DNA of 36,254 bases from Bacillota bacterium (GTDB lineage Bacteria > Bacillota > Bacilli > Paenibacillales > Paenibacillaceae). The notes under the pieces were generated by a model. It did not search any database, was not told where the DNA came from, and saw nothing but the letters and a program-made list of their open reading frames with translations. Below, piece by piece: positions 23,513 through 31,187 of this stretch; position 1 is the first letter of the stretch, and the number at the start of each line of letters is the position of its first letter. Position numbers and translations under genes: made by a program. Location of the stretch: the NCBI GenBank assembly GCA_023391635.1, contig JAEWAQ010000064.1, forward strand, positions 1-36,254, given 5' to 3'.

Positions 23513-24205
23513 TCATTTCTTTGTTTGGCGCATTTTCACCTTTTGCTCCACCTGACGTTGCAAAATCAAGGCGCGCAGGGCGCGCATCATCTCCGGCTCG
23601 TCCAGCGTCATCGCGGCGCCGACTTCCACCCCATCCGCACTTGGGTCCCGGCGCACGATTTCCAGTTCGCATCCGAAACGGATGCCGACGCCGATCGACA
23701 CGATCGCCTTCAGCCGGGCATGCCGATGCAGCACAGGCAAGTCTGGCCCGATGAATCCGATGCCGGACGTGCTGATGTTCCGCAAGACGGCCTCCAGCGG
23801 CCCCGAGAACGCCACCGCTTGCCCCGCCTGGTCCATGCCGCCCAACACCTGCACGCTTCCCTCCACTTCGACACGAGGCTGACCGCGCTTCTCCTCGTAC
23901 CGCTTCTTCACCTCCGGAGGCTGGATGACGGCAATCGCTCCTTCGTATTTAGCGAACACCGTGGAATGGAACGTCTGGATGCCTGCGGGCGAGTACACCG
24001 TCAGCTTGACTTTCTCGCCCAATCGGAACCCTTCATATTCGCTGATTTCCACTTCGAACCATTCTCCGTCCACTTGCGTCATCAATCCGGTCGAGACCCG
24101 GCTGTCCGACTCCACGACCGTCCGGCAATGCAATAGTATGCTTAAAGGGAGCGTTTCTCCGTTCGACACCGTCCATCCGCCCTGACTGCTCCATCCGTTC
24201 GCCAT
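23513..24205 (-). CDS. PilZ-domain protein, predicted c-di-GMP receptor (YcgR-like)
   Basis: A 230-residue cytosolic protein with a YcgR-N-like beta domain (about 17-95) and a C-terminal PilZ domain (about 100-225). The c-di-GMP binding RxxxR is present as R107-GQP-R111, and the second motif (D/N)-x-S-x-x-G appears as NISTSGIGF, with Asn for Asp. Such two-domain proteins act as flagellar brakes or regulate envelope machinery on c-di-GMP binding. Start at ATG 24205, 9 bases after AAAGG. The gene is preceded by a c-di-GMP-I riboswitch and terminator, so both its transcript and its protein appear to sense the same messenger. Confidence 0.88.
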   Translation of the reverse strand: MANGWSSQGGWTVSNGETLPLSILLHCRTVVESDSRVSTGLMTQVDGEWFEVEISEYEGFRLGEKVKLTVYSPAGIQTFHSTVFAKYEGAIAVIQPPEVKKRYEEKRGQPRVEVEGSVQVLGGMDQAGQAVAFSGPLEAVLRNISTSGIGFIGPDLPVLHRHARLKAIVSIGVGIRFGCELEIVRRDPSADGVEVGAAMTLDEPEMMRALRALILQRQVEQKVKMRQTKK

Positions 24206-24264
24206 CAAACAACACCTTTCCTTTCTTGCTTCCGCCTAACCGGTATCAGACCGCATCGAAACCA

Positions 24265-24296
24265 CAAAAAAGACTGCTTTCGCGTCAAGCAGCCTG
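24265..24296 (-). terminator. Riboswitch expression-platform terminator
   Basis: GGCTGCTT (24287-24294) pairs with AAGCAGTC (24272-24279), followed by TTTTTT on the minus strand. Its 5' arm CAGGCTG (24290-24296) is also perfectly complementary to CAGCCTG (24333-24339) at the 3' edge of the aptamer, giving a possible antiterminator. Confidence 0.85.
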
Positions 24297-24324
24297 TTGC
24301 CCAATCCCCATATTGAGGGATGAT

Positions 24325-24415
24325 CCGGCAGCCAGGCTGTCATCGTTCGGTCGTTGCTCGCGAACATTAGACCCTGTAGCTTTGCGTCCTTGCCTTTCGG
24401 CAAGTTTGCCTTGAA
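24325..24415 (-). ncRNA. Cyclic-di-GMP-I (GEMM-I) riboswitch aptamer
   Basis: The minus strand shows the conserved GEMM-I core: GGCAAAC, a P1b stem TTGCC-GAAA-GGCAA with its GAAA tetraloop, then GGACGCAAAGC, then a second stem region with GGTCT and CGACC, and the 3' closing GGCTGCC. It lies between a terminator for the upstream GGDEF gene and a terminator that precedes the PilZ gene. The class is recognised by conserved sequence; ligand specificity for c-di-GMP is expected from the family. Confidence 0.93.
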
Positions 24416-24425
24416 ACGAATCTTG

Positions 24426-24454
24426 CTTATGTTGTTACGGTCGCCCGCAGGCAA
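24426..24454 (-). promoter_or_regulatory. Candidate promoter for the riboswitch-PilZ transcript
   Basis: TTGCCT (24449-24454), 17-base spacer and CATAAG (24426-24431) on the minus strand. Each hexamer matches four of six consensus bases. Transcription would start a few bases before the aptamer, a position that fits. Confidence 0.45.
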
Positions 24455-24474
24455 AAAGCCGCCAATTCGGCTTA
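24453..24474 (-). terminator. Terminator overlapping the end of the GGDEF gene at 24472
   Basis: AAGCCG and CGGCTT pair around AATTGG and are followed by TTT on the minus strand. The 5' arm begins within the stop codon of the GGDEF gene. Confidence 0.7.
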
Positions 24475-25158
24475 AGCCTGCAATTTATGCGTTACGGCCG
24501 GTTTGCTGCGGTTCTTGTCCTTATACATGCTGCGATCCGCCTGCTGAATCAATTCATCCAGAAGGCGGCCTTCGTCGGGATATACGGCGGAGCCGACCGA
24601 TACCGAGATCGGGACCTGCCATTGCCTGGCCAGTTGCTCAGTCCGCTCGTCCAGCGCACGATGAAGCTTATCGAGCGATTGCGGGTCGCCGTACGGACAC
24701 AGCATGACGAATTCGTCACCGCCCCAGCGGCCGATGATCTCTCCGTGTCCTGCCGCGCCCTTCAGCACGCTTGCCAGCTTGCGAAGCAACTCGTCGCCCC
24801 TTGCATGGCCGTACGTATCATTAATCGTCTTGAAGTTGTCCACGTCGATGAGAATGACCGAAAACCGCTTGGTTTTGCGGTCCGCCTGCCGCACCAACCG
24901 GGGATAGACTTGCTGCAGGAATCTGCGGGTGCATACGGCGGTCAACGCGTCCTGTTCGGCCCATCGCTTCAGACGGTCGTAACAACTGCCGAACCACCAG
25001 CCGAGCGGCAGCGTGACGCCGCAGAACACGAGCCCTGCCCAGACGGCGGAGCGGAGCTGCGATAGCTCGCCCGTGCCGACAAGCAGCGATACGGTTACCG
25101 CCGCGCCGAATGTGAATGCCACACCCGCGCCAACCAGCCGACCGACTCGTTTCAACAC
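24472..25158 (-). CDS. GGDEF-domain membrane protein, predicted diguanylate cyclase
   Basis: A 228-residue protein with two N-terminal transmembrane helices (about 8-28 and 38-56) and one GGDEF domain (about 64-225). The catalytic GGDEF is intact at 146-150, preceded by VDNFKTINDTYGHARGD. The allosteric inhibition site RxxD that lies five residues before GGDEF in many cyclases is absent, so feedback inhibition at that site is not expected. The start is GTG 25158 or the adjacent TTG 25155, 4 or 7 bases after AGGAGG. It lies 34 bases after the larger GGDEF gene and is likely in the same transcript. Confidence 0.88.
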   Translation of the reverse strand: MLKRVGRLVGAGVAFTFGAAVTVSLLVGTGELSQLRSAVWAGLVFCGVTLPLGWWFGSCYDRLKRWAEQDALTAVCTRRFLQQVYPRLVRQADRKTKRFSVILIDVDNFKTINDTYGHARGDELLRKLASVLKGAAGHGEIIGRWGGDEFVMLCPYGDPQSLDKLHRALDERTEQLARQWQVPISVSVGSAVYPDEGRLLDELIQQADRSMYKDKNRSKPAVTHKLQA

Positions 25159-25192
25159 AAGCCCTCCTTCTTCTGACCGTCCCGCACCGAAC

Positions 25193-26848
25193 TTATTCCG
25201 CCATGACGACGCGGTTCCTGCCGCCGTTCTTCGCCCGATACAGTGCCGCGTCCGCCCGGGAGAACGCATCCCGCAGGAACGCCTTCGGATCGTCGAAGCG
25301 CAGATCTTCCCCGTCTTCCGACACAATCCCCATACTAATCGTAATATACACTTGTTCCGTCCCGGAATCCACCGTATTCTCGCTAACGGCGCTCAATATG
25401 CGATCCGCAAGCATTTTTGCCTGTTCACGGCCCGTATGCGGCAAGTAAATCGTAAACTCTTCGCCGCCGTACCGCGCCAGAATATCGGTCCTGCGCAGCT
25501 TGTCCCGCACGATCTCCGCCGTGCTTCGGATTACCTCGTCTCCGACCAGATGGCCGTATCGGTCATTGATCTGCTTGAAATGGTCGATATCGAACAAGAA
25601 AATGGAGAACGGAATGCGGTACCGCATGTTCAGCAGCACTTCGTGCTCGAGCTGTTGCATCAGATAACGCCGGTTGTAGCAGCCCGTCAAGCTGTCCGTG
25701 ATCGCCATCTGCTCCAACTTCTGATTTACCCGAAACAGCTCTTCCTGAATCGTTATCAGTTCCAGATTCCGCTCGTGCAACGCCTCGTTTTTGCGGTTCA
25801 TTTCATCGACGAGCTTCCGCAGTTCGGTCACATCGTGGAACGTGAAGATGCGTCCGATCAACGTCTTGCGGTCGTCAAGAACCGGCGAAATCTGGATGGA
25901 AACATGGCGGTTCGTATTGTCGTTCAGCGTAATTTCCGTCTGCATGCGCTCCTGCGGGTGGTGGCGGTACTTGTACAGAAATTCGTAAACTTCCCCCTGC
26001 GTCTGCAGCGGGGCCAGGAATTTCTCCATTTCGAAAATGTCGCCTTTGGACGTCTGGACGAACTGAGATGCGCCGCGATTGACTTCGACCACTTTGCCGT
26101 TGTCGTCCACGACGACGATGCCCATCGTGATCAGCGAGAAAATATCGCGCTGCGCCATACTAAGAATATCGAACATGCCGTAGCGGTAGATGGCGACGAC
26201 AAAGCAGCAATCCGACAGCAGGATGCCAAGGGACATCATGCCCGGAATGATCGGCAGCCAGGAGACGAGCAGCACGTTGAGCAGCATGTCTAACGCACTA
26301 AATCCGGTCAGGACGAAAATTCCGATGACGGTGATGGCAAGCTGCTTGCGTTGATTCCAGGAACGGGCCAACCGCATTTCTTGGAACATGATCAACAGCG
26401 CGTAGATGAAATAAAGAAACTGGATGACGACTAGCAGCCAGAAGAAAGGCCCGTATTCTCTGTCGATGTAAGAATCGTCGATGGGAGTCATGAATACGTG
26501 ACCCGGGTTCCAGACGACCCCTGCTACGCAAATGAGCGAAGGAATGAGATAGAGGATGGCGCGATAGCTTCGCAACGAGACGGAGCGGCCCGTCAGGAAG
26601 AGAACGAAGAAGAGCCAGCCCGGTCCCAGAAGCGACAGCGCGGCAAACGAAAATTTCAGAAAAGCGATTTGAAACTCGGGATGCCCGTTCGTGCTAACCA
26701 GGAACTGGCCGAAAGGCCACATCATCATGACAAAGTGAAATGCTAAATAAACTTTGTGCGTTTGCGTGATCCGGTTGAACGTCAGGACGCAGACGAACAA
26801 AATGAGCAGAGAGACAAACAGCAGTAAATCGGGCCAGAAAAGTGCCAA
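25193..26848 (-). CDS. 7TM-PAS-GGDEF protein, predicted diguanylate cyclase
   Basis: A 551-residue protein from the chosen start. An N-terminal seven-helix membrane domain of the HisKA_7TM type (about 5-215, LALFWPDLLLFVSLLILF) is followed by a PAS domain (about 230-350), a coiled-coil stretch (RKLVDEMNRKNEALHERNLE) and a GGDEF domain (about 385-550). The active site is GGEEF, a functional variant, and an RxxD inhibition site (RRTD) lies five residues before it. It probably makes c-di-GMP in response to a membrane or PAS-bound signal. The start TTG 26848 has AAAGGTG 6 bases upstream; an ATG at 26920 in the same frame has no ribosome site and lies within a candidate promoter. Confidence 0.88.
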   Translation of the reverse strand: MALFWPDLLLFVSLLILFVCVLTFNRITQTHKVYLAFHFVMMMWPFGQFLVSTNGHPEFQIAFLKFSFAALSLLGPGWLFFVLFLTGRSVSLRSYRAILYLIPSLICVAGVVWNPGHVFMTPIDDSYIDREYGPFFWLLVVIQFLYFIYALLIMFQEMRLARSWNQRKQLAITVIGIFVLTGFSALDMLLNVLLVSWLPIIPGMMSLGILLSDCCFVVAIYRYGMFDILSMAQRDIFSLITMGIVVVDDNGKVVEVNRGASQFVQTSKGDIFEMEKFLAPLQTQGEVYEFLYKYRHHPQERMQTEITLNDNTNRHVSIQISPVLDDRKTLIGRIFTFHDVTELRKLVDEMNRKNEALHERNLELITIQEELFRVNQKLEQMAITDSLTGCYNRRYLMQQLEHEVLLNMRYRIPFSIFLFDIDHFKQINDRYGHLVGDEVIRSTAEIVRDKLRRTDILARYGGEEFTIYLPHTGREQAKMLADRILSAVSENTVDSGTEQVYITISMGIVSEDGEDLRFDDPKAFLRDAFSRADAALYRAKNGGRNRVVMAE

Positions 26849-26910
26849 GGCGGTCACCTTTTCATCAAGGGTCTCTTTTGATCCGCTCAAAATAGGACGA
26901 GGTTCCTGTA

Positions 26911-26940
26911 ATTTTACCATAATTCTACGTATGCAGACAA
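26911..26940 (-). promoter_or_regulatory. Candidate promoter for the two GGDEF genes
   Basis: TTGTCT (26935-26940), 18-base spacer and TAAAAT (26911-26916) on the minus strand. If used, transcription starts near 26904, downstream of the ATG at 26920, supporting the TTG start at 26848. Confidence 0.45.
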
Positions 26941-26995
26941 CTAAGTTTACCTAATTTTTACCTAGTGGACAGGACTTTGAAACTACTCGTTCGAC

Positions 26996-28165
26996 CTACT
27001 CCCGGTCCCACTCTCTTTCCATGAACGGGTCGACGGACAGGAAATCCCGGAACGCTTCGTATTCTTTACGTGCCGTTTCAGCGCCGATCTGCTGGCCTTG
27101 ACTTTTGACGGCACGGATCAACAGATTTTTGGGCGTGTGGGACATGTCGATGAATTCCAAAATTTGCGTTCGGTAGCCTGCCGTTTCCAACAAATTGGCG
27201 CGAATCGCATCCGTCGCCAAGGCGGCGAACCGCTCCTTCAAAATGCCGTGCTTGAGCAGCGGCTTCAGCGCAGGCTGATCGATCTGGCGGAACAACTCAT
27301 GCTGGCAGCAGGGGACGGACAAGATGACCGAGGCACCCCAGCCGATCGCTTGAAGCAGTGCCGCATCCGTCGCGGTATCGCAAGCGTGCAGGGTGACGAC
27401 CATGTCGACGGCCGTCTCATCCCTGTAGGCGGAAATATCGCCTACTGCGAAAGTCATGTTGTCCCACCCGAGGTCCGATGCGAGCCGGGCGCAGTCCCGG
27501 ATAACCTCCGTCTTCAGATCCAGTCCGACGATCCGGACCGGCAATCGTTCCCGAATCGCAAGCAGATGATAGAGCGCGAAAGTCAGATAGGATTTGCCGC
27601 ACCCAAAATCGACGATCGTCAGTTGCCGACCGCGTGGCAAAGCGGGCAGCACGTCGGCGACCATCTCGAGAAACCGGTTGATCTGGCGGAACTTATCGTA
27701 TTTCGCTTTCACAACGCGTCCGTCCGGCGTCATGACGCCGAGCCTAACGAGGAATGCAGCAGGTTCTCCTTCGGGAATCAGGTAGGATTTGACCCGGTTG
27801 TGGCCAGTGGAAGCTTGCTGCAGCGGCTTGCCGGTCGGCTTGCCCTGCAGCATGGCGACGGCGCCTTTCTTGCTCGCGAGCAGTTGCGTATCGGCTTCCG
27901 GTGTCTTGAGCAGCGCCTGGCGGTAATCCACCATCGTGGCGATGAGCCGGGCGGCAGCCTCATGCTGCGGCACGTTCTCGTGGAAAGCTTGACTGCCGAC
28001 CAGCTTCTCGAATTGATAGACCATGCCGCTCTTCTGACGGATCGGACGAACCGTCACCTTGCGCGAGATACTGCCATCCTTGCGCCTGGGCTGGCTGAAC
28101 GTGGCCGACAGCAGCTTGGCGTCCGCCGTCGCTTGTTCGATCCATTGCTGCAAGTCGTGACTCAT
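26996..28165 (-). CDS. SAM-dependent methyltransferase (Methyltransf_32-like)
   Basis: A 389-residue protein. The N-terminal ~150 residues hold beta-rich sequence (SRKVTVRPIRQKSGMVYQFEKLVG) not typical of the catalytic fold. The methyltransferase fold begins near residue 175: SAM-binding motif I is IVDFGCGKSYLTFALYHLL, followed by VRIVGLDLK, then LHACDTATDAAL and VPCCQHEL. These VPCCQH and HACDTATD patterns are characteristic of the Methyltransf_32 family. Substrate unknown. ATG 28165 overlaps the upstream stop as ATGA and has GGAGGG 9 bases upstream. Confidence 0.85.
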   Translation of the reverse strand: MSHDLQQWIEQATADAKLLSATFSQPRRKDGSISRKVTVRPIRQKSGMVYQFEKLVGSQAFHENVPQHEAAARLIATMVDYRQALLKTPEADTQLLASKKGAVAMLQGKPTGKPLQQASTGHNRVKSYLIPEGEPAAFLVRLGVMTPDGRVVKAKYDKFRQINRFLEMVADVLPALPRGRQLTIVDFGCGKSYLTFALYHLLAIRERLPVRIVGLDLKTEVIRDCARLASDLGWDNMTFAVGDISAYRDETAVDMVVTLHACDTATDAALLQAIGWGASVILSVPCCQHELFRQIDQPALKPLLKHGILKERFAALATDAIRANLLETAGYRTQILEFIDMSHTPKNLLIRAVKSQGQQIGAETARKEYEAFRDFLSVDPFMEREWDRE

Positions 28166-28830
28166 GCTTGCGTTCCCTCCATGCGGGCAGCCGCCTCCCA
28201 TTGCCGCCGGCCTTCTTCAAGTTCGCTGCGAGGCAAGCCTCCTGCCGTCAGCGACTCGTCGCCCTGAGCGGCTAATCTATCGTAGAATGCCAATCCCTCA
28301 GCGAGCTCGATACCGGCTTGCTCCCGCAATTCGTAGAGCAGATCCTCCGCCAAAGCCCATTGCCCGCATGCTTCTCGCCATTGCCATACGGCCCGAATCG
28401 TCGCCGCATCCCATACGTACGGAGCCAGCGACGCCAGCAGCCGTTCGATTCTCGCCGTCAAGTCCCAGCCGTCAATCTCGCCGTTCTCCCGCAGCACGTA
28501 CAGACTCAGCCGCAGCGCCTTGGCGAACCGGGGAACGCTCTCGCCCGAGCGGCCCAAGTCGTCCAGCAATTCCGCTTCTTCCTGCAGGAACGCTGCGATG
28601 ATCGCCGTGGATTCCGGATTCGGGACGCCGCCTACGCTGAGCATCGCCAGCAAGTCCTCATCCGACAAGCCCATGGCGATTCGCGTCTTCATCCGCAATT
28701 CCTTGCCCAGAAATTCGTCGATTTGTTCCAGCGCCTGCTCTTTTTTCTGTTGTTCCTTCAGTCCCATGATGGCGCCGAGCGCCTTCGCTGCCTGCGTGAT
28801 CAGACGCACCAGGTAATCCCGTTCAAACAC
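28162..28830 (-). CDS. DUF6483 family protein
   Basis: A 222-residue helical protein of unknown function (FERDYLVRLITQAAKALGAIMG start, then DEFLGKELRMKTRIAMGLSDEDLLAML). No catalytic motif is visible. The start is a GTG (28830) inside the last codons of the hydrolase gene, 5 bases after GGGGGAG, and its stop overlaps the methyltransferase start. Both overlaps imply translation as part of one operon. Confidence 0.78.
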   Translation of the reverse strand: MFERDYLVRLITQAAKALGAIMGLKEQQKKEQALEQIDEFLGKELRMKTRIAMGLSDEDLLAMLSVGGVPNPESTAIIAAFLQEEAELLDDLGRSGESVPRFAKALRLSLYVLRENGEIDGWDLTARIERLLASLAPYVWDAATIRAVWQWREACGQWALAEDLLYELREQAGIELAEGLAFYDRLAAQGDESLTAGGLPRSELEEGRRQWEAAARMEGTQA

Positions 28831-29755
28831 GCGCGCTCCCCCTGCTCTTGTCCAGGAAAGCCAGCAGTACCTGCGCGCTGGCGGCCGGATCCTCCATCAT
28901 GCTCATATGCCCCGTTTCGGGCAGCGTGGCCGTCATAATGTTCGGGCGCGCCTCAACCGGAAACCGGCGTGCTGGCGGAATGACTTCATCGCGCTCCCCG
29001 GCGAGCAGCAGCACGGGCAACTGCGTCTGCTGCAGCACGTGCGTGCGATCCGGGCGTTCGCGCATTCCCATCGCGCATCCGATGGCACCCTGGGTACTGG
29101 TGCCGTAGCCAATCTCCTTGGCATGCGCGATCTGCTTAACGATATCGGGTCTTTGTTGGTGCTCCTGCGCGAACAGCTTGGGAATCAGCCCATCGACGAA
29201 CGGCTGGATGCCTGTCATGCGGATCTGATCCGCAGCCTTGATCCGCCCCTCTTTGCCGGCATCGGTATCCGGCAGCGAGGTGGAGTGGACAAGACCAAAG
29301 CCGAGCAGGCGATCGGGGTGACGTTCGGCCAAGGCAAGCGTCGCGTAGCCGCCTAGCGAATGGCCGATCACGTACGCTTGAGCGATCCCCAGTCGATCCA
29401 ACAGCGCCACCGTATCGTCTGCTAGCTGTTCCATCGAGTAAATTTGTTGTTCCGGGGCAGGCGATTCGCCGTGCCCGCGCAAATCCGGCACGACCACGTC
29501 ATATTCGGCGGACAGCAGCGGGACGACCGCGTCCCAATATTGCCTGCTGCCGCAATAGCCGTGCAGCAGCACGACCGGCGCGATTGCCTCTGAGCCCGCC
29601 CCCGATACCGTTCCTTCTTCCGTGAATTCGGTCCCGGTTGTGTTGTGGCCGTCCTTTGGATGGCGATTGCGGCTTCGGCTGAAGCTGAGGGCGATTGCGG
29701 CGCCTTCGGCGAAAACGCGATTGTCGCGATTGTTTGGTTGATCGTAATTTGGCAT
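28823..29755 (-). CDS. Alpha/beta hydrolase
   Basis: A 310-residue hydrolase. A long, low-complexity N-terminal stretch (about 1-55, with RSRNRHPKDG and TEEGTVSGAGSE) precedes the fold. The oxyanion region LHGYCGS, nucleophile elbow GHSLGG (Ser), acid Asp in GERDEVIPP and catalytic His in TGHMSMM are all present. The substrate is not evident. The unusual N-terminal part may mean that the true start is an internal codon; no better ribosome site was found. It follows yyaC by 9 bases. Confidence 0.85.
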   Translation of the reverse strand: MPNYDQPNNRDNRVFAEGAAIALSFSRSRNRHPKDGHNTTGTEFTEEGTVSGAGSEAIAPVVLLHGYCGSRQYWDAVVPLLSAEYDVVVPDLRGHGESPAPEQQIYSMEQLADDTVALLDRLGIAQAYVIGHSLGGYATLALAERHPDRLLGFGLVHSTSLPDTDAGKEGRIKAADQIRMTGIQPFVDGLIPKLFAQEHQQRPDIVKQIAHAKEIGYGTSTQGAIGCAMGMRERPDRTHVLQQTQLPVLLLAGERDEVIPPARRFPVEARPNIMTATLPETGHMSMMEDPAASAQVLLAFLDKSRGSARV

Positions 29756-29764
29756 TTCGCTTAT

Positions 29765-30304
29765 TCACATCCTGTCGGAAATTTTGATTGACGGCCGCCA
29801 CGCGCCGATAATCGCTTCGGCGGCTTCACGGGCCATGTGCATGACGCGGTACAGCGAGGTCGTCTGCAGCGTCCAATACGGCTTGGGGCCGGCGGCATTG
29901 ACGATCCCGGCGATGCTGTACGCGCCGATCGGCGGGAATGAACGGCCTACGGACCTGGCGGGTATGAGCGGCTCCGCCGATACCAGGTACGCCCCCACCG
30001 ACTCCGGACGTCCCAAGCAAGCGTCGATGGCCAGCACCGTGCCGCCTTCCGGCAGCAGCGCAATCACATCCGGCAATTTCTCCGCGTCGCACGGATGCTC
30101 GAGCGTGCCGATGACGCCCTCGAACCCTGCTTCCGTCAGCAGCGTCCCGATCCAAGGTCCCAGGCAATCGCCCGAGGATCGATCGGTGCCGATGCACAGG
30201 AAAGTCATCTCGGACAGCGGATGTTGCGCGGCGATGCGCGCTGCGAACTGCGCCAGCCCGGCGCGGTCGACGCGCGCCGCTTGCTTCGGCCATGCCTCCA
30301 GCAT
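29765..30304 (-). CDS. yyaC: Spore protease-like protein YyaC
   Basis: A 179-residue protein of the YyaC family, related to the GPR spore protease fold, and linked to sporulation in Bacillus. The conserved opening MTFLCIGTDRSSGDCLGPWIGTLL (about 33-56) and later VLAIDACLG and SVGAYLVSAEPLIPARSVGRSFPPIG are characteristic. ATG 30304 has GGAG 9 bases upstream; an ATG at 30319 in the same frame has none. First gene of the yyaC-hydrolase-DUF6483-methyltransferase group. Confidence 0.82.
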   Translation of the reverse strand: MLEAWPKQAARVDRAGLAQFAARIAAQHPLSEMTFLCIGTDRSSGDCLGPWIGTLLTEAGFEGVIGTLEHPCDAEKLPDVIALLPEGGTVLAIDACLGRPESVGAYLVSAEPLIPARSVGRSFPPIGAYSIAGIVNAAGPKPYWTLQTTSLYRVMHMAREAAEAIIGAWRPSIKISDRM

Positions 30305-30467
30305 CGCTTGATTCTCCATCTCGTATATATATTTACCGCAATTAAGCAGAGGATAACCATCATCGATGATTCCGGCACATCGGTTCCCACTATCGTTACG
30401 GGCCGCAAGCCGAAATTTGTTCATACTTATCAGGTTACCATGCCCGGCGGCATTCCGCCAATTGCTG

Positions 30468-30476
30468 TGGTACAAT
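30468..30476 (+). promoter_or_regulatory. Extended -10 promoter of the DUF1128 gene
   Basis: TGGTACAAT (TGn plus TACAAT), 33 bases before the start codon. No convincing -35 is present. Confidence 0.5.
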
Positions 30477-30508
30477 ACGTATATACAAGTACAGAAGGAG
30501 CGATCGGC

Positions 30509-30730
30509 ATGGACTTATCCCAACCGACACAAGAGAATGTGTCCCATATGATCGAGACGATCAAGACAAAGCTGAGGATGGCATCGGGGGCCGCCATGCA
30601 GGCTTCGAGCTTCGATACGGCCAAGTACGAGGACCTCAAGGATATTTACGATATGGTGTGCAGCAAAGACCGCTTCAGCATCAGCGAAGTCGAAGCGATT
30701 GCCTCCGAACTCGGCCGCCTGCGGCGCTAG
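30509..30730 (+). CDS. DUF1128 family protein (YfkK-like)
   Basis: A 73-residue soluble protein that aligns with B. subtilis YfkK: NVSHMIETIKTKLRMASGAAM, then KYEDLKDIYDMVCSKDRFSISEVEAIASELG. Two or three helices are expected, with no enzymatic motif. ATG 30509 has AAGGAG at 8 bases. The frame extends upstream to 30095, antisense to yyaC, without coding support. Function unknown. Confidence 0.9.
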   Translation: MDLSQPTQENVSHMIETIKTKLRMASGAAMQASSFDTAKYEDLKDIYDMVCSKDRFSISEVEAIASELGRLRR

Positions 30731-30742
30731 ATCAAGCGGCAA

Positions 30743-30776
30743 CCCCGAAGAGCAGCCAAGCGGCTGGCTCTTAGGG
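30743..30776 (+). terminator. Hairpin after the DUF1128 gene, possible terminator
   Basis: CCC, AAGAGC and AGCC pair with GGCT, GCTCTT and GGG, making a long stem with small bulges, 13 bases after the stop. No clear U tract follows. Confidence 0.4.
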
Positions 30777-30882
30777 CTTCAAACAGAGTTGCTTCGATTT
30801 TCGACTCTATGCCCACCCCACCGCCGCTCTCCAGACCGATTTGTGGCGATTTTCGCCGCATTTCCTGCTCAACCTTAGGCTA

Positions 30883-31051
30883 ACGGGCGCGGATGGTGCG
30901 GTTAGCATCATTTTGGCGATGTTGGCGGGGCAACGGGTGTGGATGGTGCGGTTAGCATCATTTTGGCGATGATGGCGGGGCAACTGGCATGGATGGTGCG
31001 GGCAGCATCATATTGGCGATCTTGGCGGAGCAATGGGCGCAGATGGTGCGG
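30883..31051. repeat. 50-bp tandem repeat, about 3.4 copies
   Basis: Units begin at 30883, 30933, 30983 and 31033 with an exact 50-base period. Each contains GGATGGTGCGG, then AGCATCAT and TTGGCGAT, then TGGCGGGGCA, with a few substitutions between copies. The fourth unit is partial. It lies in the 457-base gene-free stretch between the DUF1128 gene and galT, which otherwise holds only two hairpins. No spacers, so not CRISPR. Confidence 0.92.
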
Positions 31052-31120
31052 ACCCTCCGCATCTCCCATCTCACCGCGTTCCCCCTACCAGGCAACTAAC
31101 AGCGATTTCCGACTCAACGC

Positions 31121-31162
31121 GAAAACCTCGGCGGCGCCGCATGAGCGCTCGTCGAGGTTTTC
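31121..31162. terminator. Terminator at the end of galT
   Basis: GAAAACCTCG (31121-31130) and CGAGGTTTTC (31153-31162) form a perfect 10-bp stem, with further GC pairing inside. It lies 26 bases past the galT stop. The symmetrical A/T ends make it usable from both sides. Confidence 0.75.
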
Positions 31163-31187
31163 TCATTCGTCCAGACTATATCGCTGT

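Noticed and set aside
25013..26293. 426-codon plus-strand frame
   Set aside because: Antisense to the two GGDEF genes; no motif and no start signal.
30883..31051. Possible CRISPR array
   Set aside because: The units are directly adjacent with no unique spacers and there are no cas genes.
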